NCBI RefSeq assembly: GCF_046298265.1
Contig: NZ_JBKAHK010000002.1
Coordinates: 434,001 to 498,000, forward strand
Source of the DNA: Gillisia xinjiangensis
Lineage (GTDB): Bacteria; Bacteroidota; Bacteroidia; Flavobacteriales; Flavobacteriaceae
Reading direction: 5' to 3'
DNA: 64,000 nucleotides
Shown here: positions 33,894 through 42,958 of the stretch, in pieces
Layout of the letters: each line of letters begins with the position of its first letter
Numbering within the stretch: position 1 is the stretch's first letter
The notes under the pieces: generated by a model
What the model was told of the DNA's origin: nothing
What the model saw: the letters and a program-made list of their open reading frames with translations, nothing else
Databases searched by the model: none
Program-made: the position numbers and the translations under genes

Positions 33894-35018
33894 TTACTTC
33901 TTCTTCCGAATGATATTTTTAAAATTTTCCGGATCTGTATCTCCTTCGGTACTGTAAAAAAGCACCCTCGATTCAGCGGTAATATTGAGGGCTTCCTTCA
34001 AATTCCTGAAACGGGGATCCGTCATTAATGCGATAAAGCCGGCGAGTCCACCTGCACCAGATTCTCCCGAAATGATCCTTTTATCATCCCCGGTAGGGTA
34101 ATATAATTCCCTGATGGCTTGTTTTGTAAAGCTGTCTTCGATTGCCATTGCGGCATCTGTTGAATCTTTTAAAATATCCCAGGCGGTTAGAGATGGAATG
34201 CCGCAGTTTAGTCCTGCCATTATGGTTTTAAAATTCCCTTCAGGTTTGGTGCGTTTTCCTTTTTTAAAGGAAGCCAAAATCCCTGCAGCTTCTATGGGTT
34301 CTACAAGTACGATTTTTGGCCTGTTTACACCATACCGGTTGAGGTAATACCAGGCTGCTGCCGCTGGCCAGCTTCCCACTCCAGCCTGTAAAAACACAAT
34401 ATCGATCTTAGGTTTTGGCAAGGTGTGGATACTGTCTTCCAGTTCCATAAAATGAGTGAAATATCCTGCCATAATATAAGCCGGGATCTCTGCATAGTGC
34501 GCGCTGGCTGTATCCTGAACGAGTTGCCAGCCGTTTTTCCTGCTCATCTCTTTGGCAAACTCACAGGTTTCATCATAATCTGCATCGACTTTTTCTACTA
34601 CTGCTCCCTCGTTTTCAATTGCCAGAATGCGAGCCCTGGTAGTATCTTTAGGAACGAAAATTCTTGATTTTTTTCCAAAAAGTTTTGCCGACCATGCTAC
34701 GGCACGGCCATGATTTCCATCCGTTGCCGAGCAAAATGTCTCTATGTCCGGGTCCTTTTCCAGTATTTTTGAAATTGCAAAAGAAGCCCCTAAACCTTTG
34801 AAAGCATTTAAGCCGAAGCGATAGGATTCATCTTTCACAAAAATTTTCTTCACTCCAAAGTATTTCGCCAATTCGTTTAATTTCAGCAATGGGGTAACCG
34901 TATAGTTTTTTAAAGATTGATGATATGCCAGGGGATCACTGCTTCTGAAAACGGAATTTGTAAGCCCTTTCGGCAAAATATTATCGGGCTTGTTTAAGTA
35001 ATAAGGTGTGTGCTTCAT
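33894..35018 (-). CDS. dpaL: diaminopropionate ammonia-lyase
   Basis: 374 residues. PLP fold type II with the Schiff-base lysine in RFGLNAFKGLG (near residue 74), glycine-rich SATDGNHGRAVAW, and GESGAGGLAG near the C-terminus. It degrades 2,3-diaminopropionate to pyruvate and ammonia. It lies 47 bases after the deformylase-like gene on the same strand. Confidence 0.9.
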   Translation of the reverse strand: MKHTPYYLNKPDNILPKGLTNSVFRSSDPLAYHQSLKNYTVTPLLKLNELAKYFGVKKIFVKDESYRFGLNAFKGLGASFAISKILEKDPDIETFCSATDGNHGRAVAWSAKLFGKKSRIFVPKDTTRARILAIENEGAVVEKVDADYDETCEFAKEMSRKNGWQLVQDTASAHYAEIPAYIMAGYFTHFMELEDSIHTLPKPKIDIVFLQAGVGSWPAAAAWYYLNRYGVNRPKIVLVEPIEAAGILASFKKGKRTKPEGNFKTIMAGLNCGIPSLTAWDILKDSTDAAMAIEDSFTKQAIRELYYPTGDDKRIISGESGAGGLAGFIALMTDPRFRNLKEALNITAESRVLFYSTEGDTDPENFKNIIRKKK

Positions 35019-35065
35019 AATAGATAAATTAAAAAACTCGGGGAATTAAATCCTCAATGAGGGAT

Positions 35066-35551
35066 TCAGGATCTCCATTTAAAGGATTTTTCGTCTATTG
35101 CACGCATAGTACATAAAATTCCATTTAAATGATCATACTCGTGTTGTAAGAGTTCTGCCAGGTCATTCTCAAGTTTTAATTCCTGGGGTTGCCAGGATTC
35201 ATCCAGGTACTTAATGGTCGCTGTCTTATGCCGGTTTACTTTTACAAGAAGATTAGGGAAACTCATACAATCATCCCAGACTTCAAACATTTCCTTACTT
35301 AGAAAGCTGAACTCGGGATTTATAATAATCACAGGTTTTTCGATATTCATATAGATAAGCCTTTTCATAATCCCTAATTGTGGCGCGGCTATGGCACGAC
35401 CAAAATGGTACTTTTCACGGATCTCTCGCATAACATTATCCAGGTCTTCCACCCATGCTTTTACCATAGGTAATTCTTCCCTTAGAACCGGATCACAGGG
35501 TTGATAAAGCCTTGGATCTCCAAGAAGCAATAGATCGTTGAGGTTTTTCAT
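35066..35551 (-). CDS. peptide deformylase-like protein
   Basis: 161 residues. Motif 1 is AIAAPQLG and motif 3 is QHEYDHLNG, both as in peptide deformylase with metal-binding histidines and the catalytic glutamate. Motif 2, usually EGCLS, reads DDCMSFP, keeping the metal-binding Cys only. It is therefore likely a divergent deformylase paralogue; a housekeeping copy is expected elsewhere. It may be cotranscribed with dpaL. Confidence 0.82.
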   Translation of the reverse strand: MKNLNDLLLLGDPRLYQPCDPVLREELPMVKAWVEDLDNVMREIREKYHFGRAIAAPQLGIMKRLIYMNIEKPVIIINPEFSFLSKEMFEVWDDCMSFPNLLVKVNRHKTATIKYLDESWQPQELKLENDLAELLQHEYDHLNGILCTMRAIDEKSFKWRS

Positions 35552-35628
35552 TTCTATAATATTATTCTGAATTATTAGCAGCTTAAATGTGTTTTCAAAA
35601 AGGTATTAATGAAATTTAGAAACAGTAA

Positions 35629-35861
35629 TGTCCGGTAAAGAGCCAAGATCGTTTCGCCTTTGGCGTAACTGCAAGAACCAAGAAAAAAGGCTTGATTTTA
35701 ATTAGCTGATAAACATTTAGTTAGAATTTTTGTTTTTTCAAAACACCTTAATTTTCTATATAATTGAAAAATTCAGAAAAGCAAGGTTTGGTTATTAAAA
35801 ATAATATTGGAATGCCCAAACTATGAGTGGTTTTAGCTTTCACAAAAATGTTTGCCGGACA
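35629..35861 (+). mobile_element. MITE-like or decayed IS remnant with short terminal inverted repeats
   Basis: TGTCCGGTAAA at 35629-35639 and TTTGCCGGACA at 35851-35861 are inverted repeats (10 of 11 positions). The 233-base unit has no open reading frame of note. No clear target-site duplication is seen. Similar ends (ACCGGACATTA-type) occur, as far as I remember, in Bacteroidota insertion sequences, so this may be a non-autonomous derivative. Confidence 0.45.
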
Positions 35862-35944
35862 ACAATTATTTAAAAGTAATACTAAGAAATAAAAACAACT
35901 TTATAATGTTCTTTTGCTGAAATCTACTCCTGAAATTAAATTTA

Positions 35945-35971
35945 ACAAAAAACCCGCTAAAAGAGCGGGTT
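35945..35971 (-). terminator. terminator of the acyl-ACP desaturase gene
   Basis: AACCCGCT (35951-35958) pairs with AGCGGGTT (35964-35971). Read on the minus strand the stem is followed by a T-run. It lies 48 bases beyond the gene stop. Confidence 0.75.
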
Positions 35972-36018
35972 TCGTATATTTCATTCTGAGTATCAATTAT
36001 TTTTCAGCATTTAGATGA

Positions 36019-37023
36019 TTAAAGCCTGCCATTGGCAGCTACCCATTTAAATTGGTGCTGATCCTGTGGGATAGAAATCCTGCCTGCAATTCTGGTCATT
36101 CTATCCGGAAGTGCCATTAAATAATCCCTTGCTTTTTCAGCATCATCGGTAAGGGAAGTGAACTTGTCAATTTCCCAATAGTCATTTAATTTTTTAAGAA
36201 TATCTATGTAATCGTAGGTGGTATAAACACCAAGTCGTTGAGCCGCATTGGAGAAATTCTCAAAAGCGGTGGCGATATCATCTCCCGACTCTCTTATAAA
36301 TTGTGCGGGCATTACGATTTTTTTCTTCATCATATCCTGGAAAGCGAGCATCATCTCACTTGGATCATAATCAAATATAACTTTTACAAATTCCCGGTAT
36401 GCCAAATGATGTCTCATCTCGTCTCCGGCAATAACGCTACACATTTTAGCGAGCATTTTATTGCCTTTTTTCTTGGCAAGTTGCCCTACTCTTTTGTGTG
36501 AAATATTGGTAGCCAATTCCTGAAAACTGGTATATACAAAATTCTTATAAGGATCTCTTCCTGTCCCAATATCAAATCCGTCATTGATAAGATATTGCGT
36601 GGTTTTTTCAATTTCCTTCATATCAACACGTCCGGAAAGGTAAAGGTATTTATTAAGGGTATCTCCGTGTCTGTTTTCTTCTCCGGTCCATTGGCGTATC
36701 CATCGTGCCCATCCATTTTGTTTACCGTGAGAAGCTCCGTGTTGCTCGACCCCTTCCATATCCATTAACCAGGACTCGTAGGTAGGCAAAGCTTCTTCAG
36801 TAACCATATCGGCTACAAGCACAACCCAAAAATCGTATCCTAATTCCTGAGCTTCTTCCCGAATCTGGACAATTTCATCCATGTAATTTTCATTCTGAAG
36901 ATTTGGCAAAAGATCTGTAGGTTGCCAAATCTCCTCGACAGGAATTAAGTATTTATCTATAAAACCATCTACCGATTTCTCGACGGTTTGCATGACTTCT
37001 AATCGAATGTTATCCAGGGCCAT
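36019..37023 (-). CDS. acyl-ACP desaturase (ferritin-like di-iron)
   Basis: 334 residues. Two di-iron motifs are clear: EENRHG near residue 115 and DEMRHH near residue 200, as in plant-type soluble stearoyl-ACP desaturases. It introduces a double bond into acyl-ACP using O2 and reduced ferredoxin. Stand-alone gene followed by its own terminator. Confidence 0.92.
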   Translation of the reverse strand: MALDNIRLEVMQTVEKSVDGFIDKYLIPVEEIWQPTDLLPNLQNENYMDEIVQIREEAQELGYDFWVVLVADMVTEEALPTYESWLMDMEGVEQHGASHGKQNGWARWIRQWTGEENRHGDTLNKYLYLSGRVDMKEIEKTTQYLINDGFDIGTGRDPYKNFVYTSFQELATNISHKRVGQLAKKKGNKMLAKMCSVIAGDEMRHHLAYREFVKVIFDYDPSEMMLAFQDMMKKKIVMPAQFIRESGDDIATAFENFSNAAQRLGVYTTYDYIDILKKLNDYWEIDKFTSLTDDAEKARDYLMALPDRMTRIAGRISIPQDQHQFKWVAANGRL

Positions 37024-37176
37024 AGCTTTTTATCTTTAGGGGTTTTCCTTACAATACAAAATAATTTTCTGTAAAGCGTAGGCTATTTTTTTTAAAATAT
37101 AATCAAAAATTGTGCAACTAAACTTAGGTAAACCTCAAAGATATAAAGTTATTAAGATTTCCTCCTAAAATTTATA

Positions 37177-37908
37177 TTAATTTCTGCCTTCTTCCTTGGG
37201 GTATAGCTTATATACAGGTTGACTTTGCCATACATTTTTAGAATCTACATCTATCCCGGAAAGTTTTCCCTTAAATGCTGCGCCTGTATCAATGTTCCAA
37301 ACATTTGCCATTTTTACAGGCTTTTCTTCATCTATTCGTGAAACCGGAGTATGGCCAATAAAAATTTCTTTAAATAATTTTAAGCGTGCAGGATAGAGCT
37401 TATGAGTAGTTGGTAAGCTTTTGTCCAGTGATAAAGCTGTTTCCCATAGAGTGCGATCCCAGTAGAACCCACTTTCATAATATTCCTGTTCCGGACCATG
37501 AAGATTTGTAAAACCGGCATGAACAAATAACCTGTTTTGCTTATCGATGTAATAATTTAGCATCTGTTCATAAAAATCCAGATGACTTTTTATTTCTTTT
37601 GAAGAAAAATCCCGGTAAGCATCAATGCTTGACTGGCCGCCATGTTGCAGCCATTGCTCGTTTAATTCCCCGGTTTTTAACCAGCGATAGGTGAGGTCAT
37701 CATGATTTCCGCGTAAAAAGATGCAGGTATTTTGTTTTGCTAGGTCGATCAAATAGCCAACAACATTTGCGGAATCTTTCCATCCATCAACATAGTCCCC
37801 CAAAAAAATAAGAGTATCGACCGGGGTGATATTGATTTCCTCAAGAAGCTGTACCAAAGCCTTTAAACCGCCGTGAATATCCCCAATTGCAATAGTTCTT
37901 TTCATCAT
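37177..37908 (-). CDS. serine/threonine-type metallophosphatase
   Basis: 243 residues. Calcineurin-like phosphoesterase motifs: GDIHG (9-13), GDYVDG (38-43), GNHD (70-73), and later histidines in FVHAG and IGHTP. It resembles bacterial PPP-family phosphatases and ApaH. The ATG at 37908 overlaps the stop of the preceding AlbA_2 gene by one base (TAATG). A second in-frame ATG follows immediately. The substrate is unknown. Confidence 0.88.
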   Translation of the reverse strand: MMKRTIAIGDIHGGLKALVQLLEEINITPVDTLIFLGDYVDGWKDSANVVGYLIDLAKQNTCIFLRGNHDDLTYRWLKTGELNEQWLQHGGQSSIDAYRDFSSKEIKSHLDFYEQMLNYYIDKQNRLFVHAGFTNLHGPEQEYYESGFYWDRTLWETALSLDKSLPTTHKLYPARLKLFKEIFIGHTPVSRIDEEKPVKMANVWNIDTGAAFKGKLSGIDVDSKNVWQSQPVYKLYPKEEGRN

Positions 37909-39044
37909 TAACTGTATTGTACCTTTCTTAATATGCGCATACTTTCTTTATAAGACTGATAAAGCTTTTGGCTATGCTTTTTTAAAACTTCTTTTGCCGA
38001 TTCCAGTTTCTGAATCGCCAATTCAAAATCGTTGAAATAGCATATCAAATAAGTGGCAGGAAGATTTAAAAGGTCTTTCTCTTCATTTTTATTAAGTGCG
38101 GCCCCGTTTTTCAGTTTAGAGATAAGGGCATTGTTGGAATTATAAATATGATATAAGATCTTTTTATCAAATTTAGGCGGATCAAATAAAAGCTTACTTT
38201 CCATTTCATATCCCGCGTTATCCTTGAATTTAATTTGAACTTCCTCCAGTGGGTAATACTGAAATTTATTCTGCAGTCCTAAATGCACATATTCCACGAT
38301 CTTGAAATAATCCTTATCAATACTTATGCTCACTTCATCCAGATCTGAATAAAAGAGTTTTACCTGTTCATTTATCAATTCAATATCCACCCTGGAATAA
38401 TAAATTTCATTTTTGATCTTCTTAATTTTACCGGCCCAGCAAACCACAAAATATTCCTTAAAAACTTTATATTCAGGATTATAATCCTTTCGCTTTTTCA
38501 TAAAGTCAAAAACGCCATCCAGGGTGAGCTCAATGTTGTTTTGGGCGTGTTTTTCTATCGAATCCACGATTTTTGAATTCACATCTTTAATCTCTATTCC
38601 AAAGATTTTGGGCATACTTATACTGCCTTCCCTTATAAAAACCGAGCCGCCATAATATTTCCAGATGTTTTTACGCAACGAGCAAATTTTACCAAAATTT
38701 GGCCGGATTGTCACTAAGCCAACTACCAGATTATCAGGCAAATGCGGAAATGGAATGTTTTCATAGGAAACCATTGGGGGATTAGAAAGATATGCGTTCA
38801 CGAGGTTCTGGATCTTGCTGTCATCAAAAAAATCTACCCCGGTAATATGATTGTCTTCATCCTCTACCCCAATCACAATATAGGAATTGTTATACGGATT
38901 GGAATTAGCGAGCGCACAAACGTGTTTTAAAAACTTTGCTTTTCCTTCTTTTTGGCTAATATTAAGCAACCGCTTTTTATCGTAAAAGCTGTTCTCGTCA
39001 TTATGCGCAAGCAGGTTTTTTATTAAAAGCCGTTTGTTGATCAT
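37908..39044 (-). CDS. AlbA_2 (Schlafen-type) domain protein
   Basis: 378 residues. The N-terminal 140 carry the AlbA_2 pattern (KFLKHVCALANSNPYNNSYI, VIGVEDEDNHITG, YGGSVFIREGS), a domain linked to nucleic-acid binding. The C-terminal half is Lys/Tyr-rich and not recognised. It overlaps the phosphatase gene, so the two are translationally coupled. Confidence 0.82.
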   Translation of the reverse strand: MINKRLLIKNLLAHNDENSFYDKKRLLNISQKEGKAKFLKHVCALANSNPYNNSYIVIGVEDEDNHITGVDFFDDSKIQNLVNAYLSNPPMVSYENIPFPHLPDNLVVGLVTIRPNFGKICSLRKNIWKYYGGSVFIREGSISMPKIFGIEIKDVNSKIVDSIEKHAQNNIELTLDGVFDFMKKRKDYNPEYKVFKEYFVVCWAGKIKKIKNEIYYSRVDIELINEQVKLFYSDLDEVSISIDKDYFKIVEYVHLGLQNKFQYYPLEEVQIKFKDNAGYEMESKLLFDPPKFDKKILYHIYNSNNALISKLKNGAALNKNEEKDLLNLPATYLICYFNDFELAIQKLESAKEVLKKHSQKLYQSYKESMRILRKVQYS

Positions 39045-39103
39045 CGGTTGAAATTGTTGGTGTTTTCTGCTGGGTTAAAATAGTTGTTTTCTCTTCTTTT
39101 TTG

Positions 39104-39856
39104 TTAATCCCTGTTAATAATGGTGCTGCTGGCCTGTGAGGTGGGCATCACGGTAAGATCTGCGATGTTTACATGGTACGGACGAGTGACCACAAAACGA
39201 ATAACATCTGCAATATCTTCTGGTTTTAAAGCCTGAAATCCCTCATAAACCTTTTCTGCCCTTGCAGTATCCCCTTTAAACCTAACTTTGCTGAATTCCG
39301 TTTCTACAAGTCCGGGATTAACTGCGCCCACCCGGATTCCTGCTTTGTTAAGATCTATTCTCATTCCCTGGTTAATGGCATCAACCGCAAATTTGCTTGC
39401 GCAATACACATTCCCTTTGGGATATACTTCCTTTCCGGCAGTAGAGCCTATGTTGATGATATGTCCGGATTTGCGTTCCACCATTTGCGGAATTACCCCT
39501 TTGCTCACATAAAGCAGCCCCTTCACATTGATATCTATCATGGCGTCCCAATCATCTATATTTCCATCCTGAATAGCATTCATACCATGAGCATTTCCGG
39601 CATTGTTGATGAGTATATCGATTTTTTTAAATTCGGAAGGAAGACTTTCCAGTTGTTTGAATACTTCGGTTCTATCACGAACATCAAAAACCAGGGTCGT
39701 TACTGAAACTTTTTTTGATAATTCTGAAGCAAGCTCTAAAAGAAGCTCTTTCCTTCTTCCGCATAAAATGAGATCAATTTTTTCTGAAGCAAATGCGTGT
39801 GCAGTTGCTTTTCCAATTCCGCTGGTGGCACCGGTAATAAGGGCTATTTTATTCAT
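39104..39856 (-). CDS. short-chain dehydrogenase/reductase
   Basis: 250 residues. NAD(P) motif TGATSGIG (8-15), NNAG (near 86), catalytic Ser-Tyr-Lys in NIGSTAGKEVYPKGNVYCASK (YCASK near 155). It resembles YdfG-type serine/3-hydroxy acid dehydrogenases. The C-terminal part has PYHVNIADL, common in that group. Confidence 0.92.
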   Translation of the reverse strand: MNKIALITGATSGIGKATAHAFASEKIDLILCGRRKELLLELASELSKKVSVTTLVFDVRDRTEVFKQLESLPSEFKKIDILINNAGNAHGMNAIQDGNIDDWDAMIDINVKGLLYVSKGVIPQMVERKSGHIINIGSTAGKEVYPKGNVYCASKFAVDAINQGMRIDLNKAGIRVGAVNPGLVETEFSKVRFKGDTARAEKVYEGFQALKPEDIADVIRFVVTRPYHVNIADLTVMPTSQASSTIINRD

Positions 39857-40024
39857 ATTTAGATATTTATTTTAAAGTTTCTAAGGTATAAAATGTATTG
39901 CTTACACCGGTATTAAGTTTGTAAAAGAGGGTTAAGCAGTGTTAAAAAAAGTTAATTGTATATATCCTTTATAATCTATAGAACAATATCGCGTTCTTAA
40001 GCCCGAACCCAAATTTAAACAAAT

Positions 40025-40855
40025 ATGAAAATGTACTCAAAGAAGTTTAGTGTAAGGAAAATTACAGCAATGTTAATCATTGCAATGGCAGTTACTATGT
40101 TTTACAGCTGCGATAACGATTCTGATGCGGAAGGAAAGGCAAGAGTAAAAGTAAGTATGACGGATGCCCCCGGAGATTATAAAAATGTTTTTATCGATGT
40201 TCAGGATGTGAAGGTGAAATCAAATACTTCAGCCGATGAGGAAGGCTGGGTTAGTTTATCCGGAGTTGAACCGAGAATCTATGATCTTTTAGAGTTAACA
40301 GGTGGAGTAACACAGATGCTTGCCAATTCTGAAATGGAACCGGGAACTTTAGGACAAATTAGATTGATCTTAGGACCAGACAACACAATTGTTCTTAATG
40401 ATGAAGTTGGTACCGTGGTAAACCTTTCCGCTCCAAGTACAGAACAATCTGGATTGAAGCTTCAGGTAAACCAGGAACTGGAAGCAGGAATGGAATATGA
40501 ATATCTTTTGGATTTTGATGTAGATCAATCTATTGTGTCTGCAGGTGCATCAGGAGGTTACATTTTAAAACCTGTTATTCGTCTTGTTAATTTGAAAGAT
40601 ACAGGAATTATTAAAGGAGAAGTACAGCCTTCTTTAAGTCAGAGTGTGGTGAAGGCTGCAAATGCTGCCAATACCATCACAGCTTATGCTGCTGCCGATG
40701 GAAAATTTTCGCTTAATGGAGTTCCCGCTGGTACTTACCAGGTAACTGTAACTCCTGCTGTTACATCCGGATTAGCCGTGAAAGTTATCAATAATGTTCA
40801 GGTTTCTTCCGGCGCTTCAGCTGATCTTGAGGTTATTTTTCTTGAAGACCTATAA
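40025..40855 (+). CDS. DUF4382 lipoprotein with C-terminal beta-sandwich
   Basis: 276 residues. Lipoprotein signal ends with lipobox FYSC (near residue 29) followed by DNDSD. DUF4382 (about 38-185) begins VKVSMTDAPGDYKNVFIDVQ and is rich in beta strands. Residues 195-275 look like a carboxypeptidase regulatory-like sandwich (GKFSLNGVPAGTYQVTVTPA). Likely outer-membrane-anchored; function unknown. It is followed by a terminator. Confidence 0.85.
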   Translation: MKMYSKKFSVRKITAMLIIAMAVTMFYSCDNDSDAEGKARVKVSMTDAPGDYKNVFIDVQDVKVKSNTSADEEGWVSLSGVEPRIYDLLELTGGVTQMLANSEMEPGTLGQIRLILGPDNTIVLNDEVGTVVNLSAPSTEQSGLKLQVNQELEAGMEYEYLLDFDVDQSIVSAGASGGYILKPVIRLVNLKDTGIIKGEVQPSLSQSVVKAANAANTITAYAAADGKFSLNGVPAGTYQVTVTPAVTSGLAVKVINNVQVSSGASADLEVIFLEDL

Positions 40856-40874
40856 GGATTAAAATTAATCACTG

Positions 40875-40907
40875 AAAAAGACTGTCTGAAAAGGCGGTCT
40901 TTTTTTG
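40875..40907 (+). terminator. terminator after the DUF4382 gene
   Basis: AAAAAGAC (40875-40882) pairs with GTCTTTTT (40897-40904), with additional inner pairing, then more T. Confidence 0.75.
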
Positions 40908-40992
40908 CTTTTTGAGCAATTTTGGTTCAATAATTGCGTATTTGCATCGTTCGTAATTTGTGAATATCTTCACATTCTTAAAAAAATATTCC

Positions 40993-41997
40993 ATGATTGA
41001 AAATAACGCTTCAGTAGATATTTCAAGCTTAAATGAAAAAATAGAGCGGGAAAGCGCTTTTGTAGATCTTCTTACCGGAGAAATGAACAAGGTTATTGTA
41101 GGCCAAAAAGATATGGTAGAGCGCCTGTTAATTGGTCTTTTGGGCCAGGGGCATATTTTGCTGGAAGGTGTTCCCGGTTTGGCGAAAACCCTTGCTATCA
41201 ATACACTTTCTCAGGCAGTTCATGGAACTTTCAGCAGAATTCAATTTACACCCGATCTTTTACCGGCAGATGTTGTGGGAACCATGATCTATAATATGAA
41301 GCTGAGTGATTTCAGCATTAAAAAAGGGCCTATTTTCGCCAATTTTGTACTTGCAGATGAGATTAATAGGGCACCGGCAAAAGTACAGTCGGCTTTACTG
41401 GAAGCCATGCAGGAAAAACAGGTAACCATCGGTGATGAAACTTTTATACTCGACAGGCCATTTCTGGTAATGGCTACCCAAAACCCTGTAGAACAGGAAG
41501 GAACCTATCCTTTGCCAGAAGCCCAGGTGGATAGATTTATGCTGAAAACAGTTATAAAATATCCTTCAATGGCTAATGAGCAACAAATTGTTCGCGCCAA
41601 CTTAAGAGGTGGTTTCGAAAAGGTAAACCAGGTAGTGACCCTGGACCAAATCGCACAGGCACAGGCATCGGTGAGAGAAGTTTATATGGATGAAAAAATT
41701 GAAAAATATATTCTCGATATCATCTTTGCCACCAGAACTCCGGAAAAATATAAACTTGAAGAGTTAAAACCGCTTATTAATTTTGGAGCTTCCCCAAGGG
41801 GAAGTATTAACCTTGCGATCGCATCTAAATGTTATGCATTTATAAAACGAAGAGGCTATGTGATTCCTGAAGATGTAAGAGCGGTAGTTTACGACGTTTT
41901 AAGACACAGAATTGGAATAACTTATGAAGCCGAAGCTGAAAATGTAACTTCTGAAGATATCATCAGCAGAATTATAAATGAGGTAGAAGTTCCATAA
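40993..41997 (+). CDS. MoxR-family AAA+ ATPase
   Basis: 334 residues from the ATG at 40993; an in-frame GTG lies 33 bases upstream. Walker A is GVPGLAKT (59-66), Walker B is ADEINRA (DE at 122-123), and sensor 1 is ATQNPVEQEG. MoxR ATPases act as chaperones for VWA-domain proteins, which follow in this cluster. It begins the Bat cluster. Confidence 0.94.
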   Translation: MIENNASVDISSLNEKIERESAFVDLLTGEMNKVIVGQKDMVERLLIGLLGQGHILLEGVPGLAKTLAINTLSQAVHGTFSRIQFTPDLLPADVVGTMIYNMKLSDFSIKKGPIFANFVLADEINRAPAKVQSALLEAMQEKQVTIGDETFILDRPFLVMATQNPVEQEGTYPLPEAQVDRFMLKTVIKYPSMANEQQIVRANLRGGFEKVNQVVTLDQIAQAQASVREVYMDEKIEKYILDIIFATRTPEKYKLEELKPLINFGASPRGSINLAIASKCYAFIKRRGYVIPEDVRAVVYDVLRHRIGITYEAEAENVTSEDIISRIINEVEVP

Positions 41998-42084
41998 AAA
42001 GGCCTTAAATCCTCCAAAGGGAATTTTTTTTAAAAAAATAGTTGGTTCCTTTTCTCATCGGGAAAGACTCAGGAAACGTAAAGA

Positions 42085-42951
42085 ATGGATACGAAGGAAT
42101 TACTCAAAAAAGTTCGGAAAATAGAGATCAAGACCAAGCGCCTGAGCAATCATGTGTTTGGAGGGGAATATCATTCCACTTTTAAAGGCAGGGGAATGAC
42201 TTTTAGCGAGGTTAGAAGTTATCAGTTTGGAGATGATGTTCGAAGTATAGACTGGAATGTAACTGCCCGGTATAATGAGCCTTTTGTAAAAGTATTTGAA
42301 GAGGAACGGGAACTTACGATGATGTTGCTGGTAGATGTTTCCGGCTCTGAACTTTTTGGAACCGGGGATCAGTTTAAAAAAGATATTATTACCGAGGTGG
42401 CTGCCACGTTGGCATTTTCTGCGACTCAAAACAACGATAAAATAGGACTTCTACTGTTTTCAGATCAAATGGAGCTGTTTATTCCGCCTAAAAAAGGAAG
42501 ATCTCACGTATTGCGGATAATCAGGGAACTTATAGAATTCGAACCAAAAGGGAAAAGCACCAATCTAACCGAAGCGCTTAAATATGCCACCAATGTTCTG
42601 AAGAAAAAGGCCATCGTTTTTGTGCTTTCAGATTTTATCGATGATGGATATCAGCATAGTTTAAAGATCATCAGTGGAAAACACGATGTTACCGGGATTC
42701 GCGTTTATGATCATAGGGAAGAAGAAATTCCTAACCTTGGTTTGGTGCAAATGCTGGACAGGGAATCGGGGGAATTGATGATGGTAAATACCGGCTCAAA
42801 ATCTGTTCGATATTCTTATGCCGAATATTTCAGGGATCGTGAAAATTACTTCAGGGAGAGTTTCACAAAGAGTGGTGCCGGAAGTTTGAGCACCCGGATA
42901 GATGAAAGCTACGTCAAAAAATTATTGGGATATTTTAAAACAAGGGGATAA
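42085..42951 (+). CDS. DUF58 domain protein with VWA-like fold
   Basis: 288 residues. DUF58 signature DVRSIDWNVTAR (51-62) followed by a VWA-type metal site DVSGS (84-88). Contains the VLSDFIDDGY segment. In Bat clusters this gene sits between MoxR and BatA, as here. It is likely a MoxR partner. It lies 87 bases after moxR. Confidence 0.9.
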   Translation: MDTKELLKKVRKIEIKTKRLSNHVFGGEYHSTFKGRGMTFSEVRSYQFGDDVRSIDWNVTARYNEPFVKVFEEERELTMMLLVDVSGSELFGTGDQFKKDIITEVAATLAFSATQNNDKIGLLLFSDQMELFIPPKKGRSHVLRIIRELIEFEPKGKSTNLTEALKYATNVLKKKAIVFVLSDFIDDGYQHSLKIISGKHDVTGIRVYDHREEEIPNLGLVQMLDRESGELMMVNTGSKSVRYSYAEYFRDRENYFRESFTKSGAGSLSTRIDESYVKKLLGYFKTRG

Positions 42952-42958
42952 GAAAAAT

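Larger units (their letters stand above)
35552..36018. other. 467-base non-coding region
   Basis: No gene seen. It holds the MITE-like unit at 35629-35861 and, at the right end, the desaturase terminator. The remaining sequence is AT-rich with no promoter box I would trust. Confidence 0.5.
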
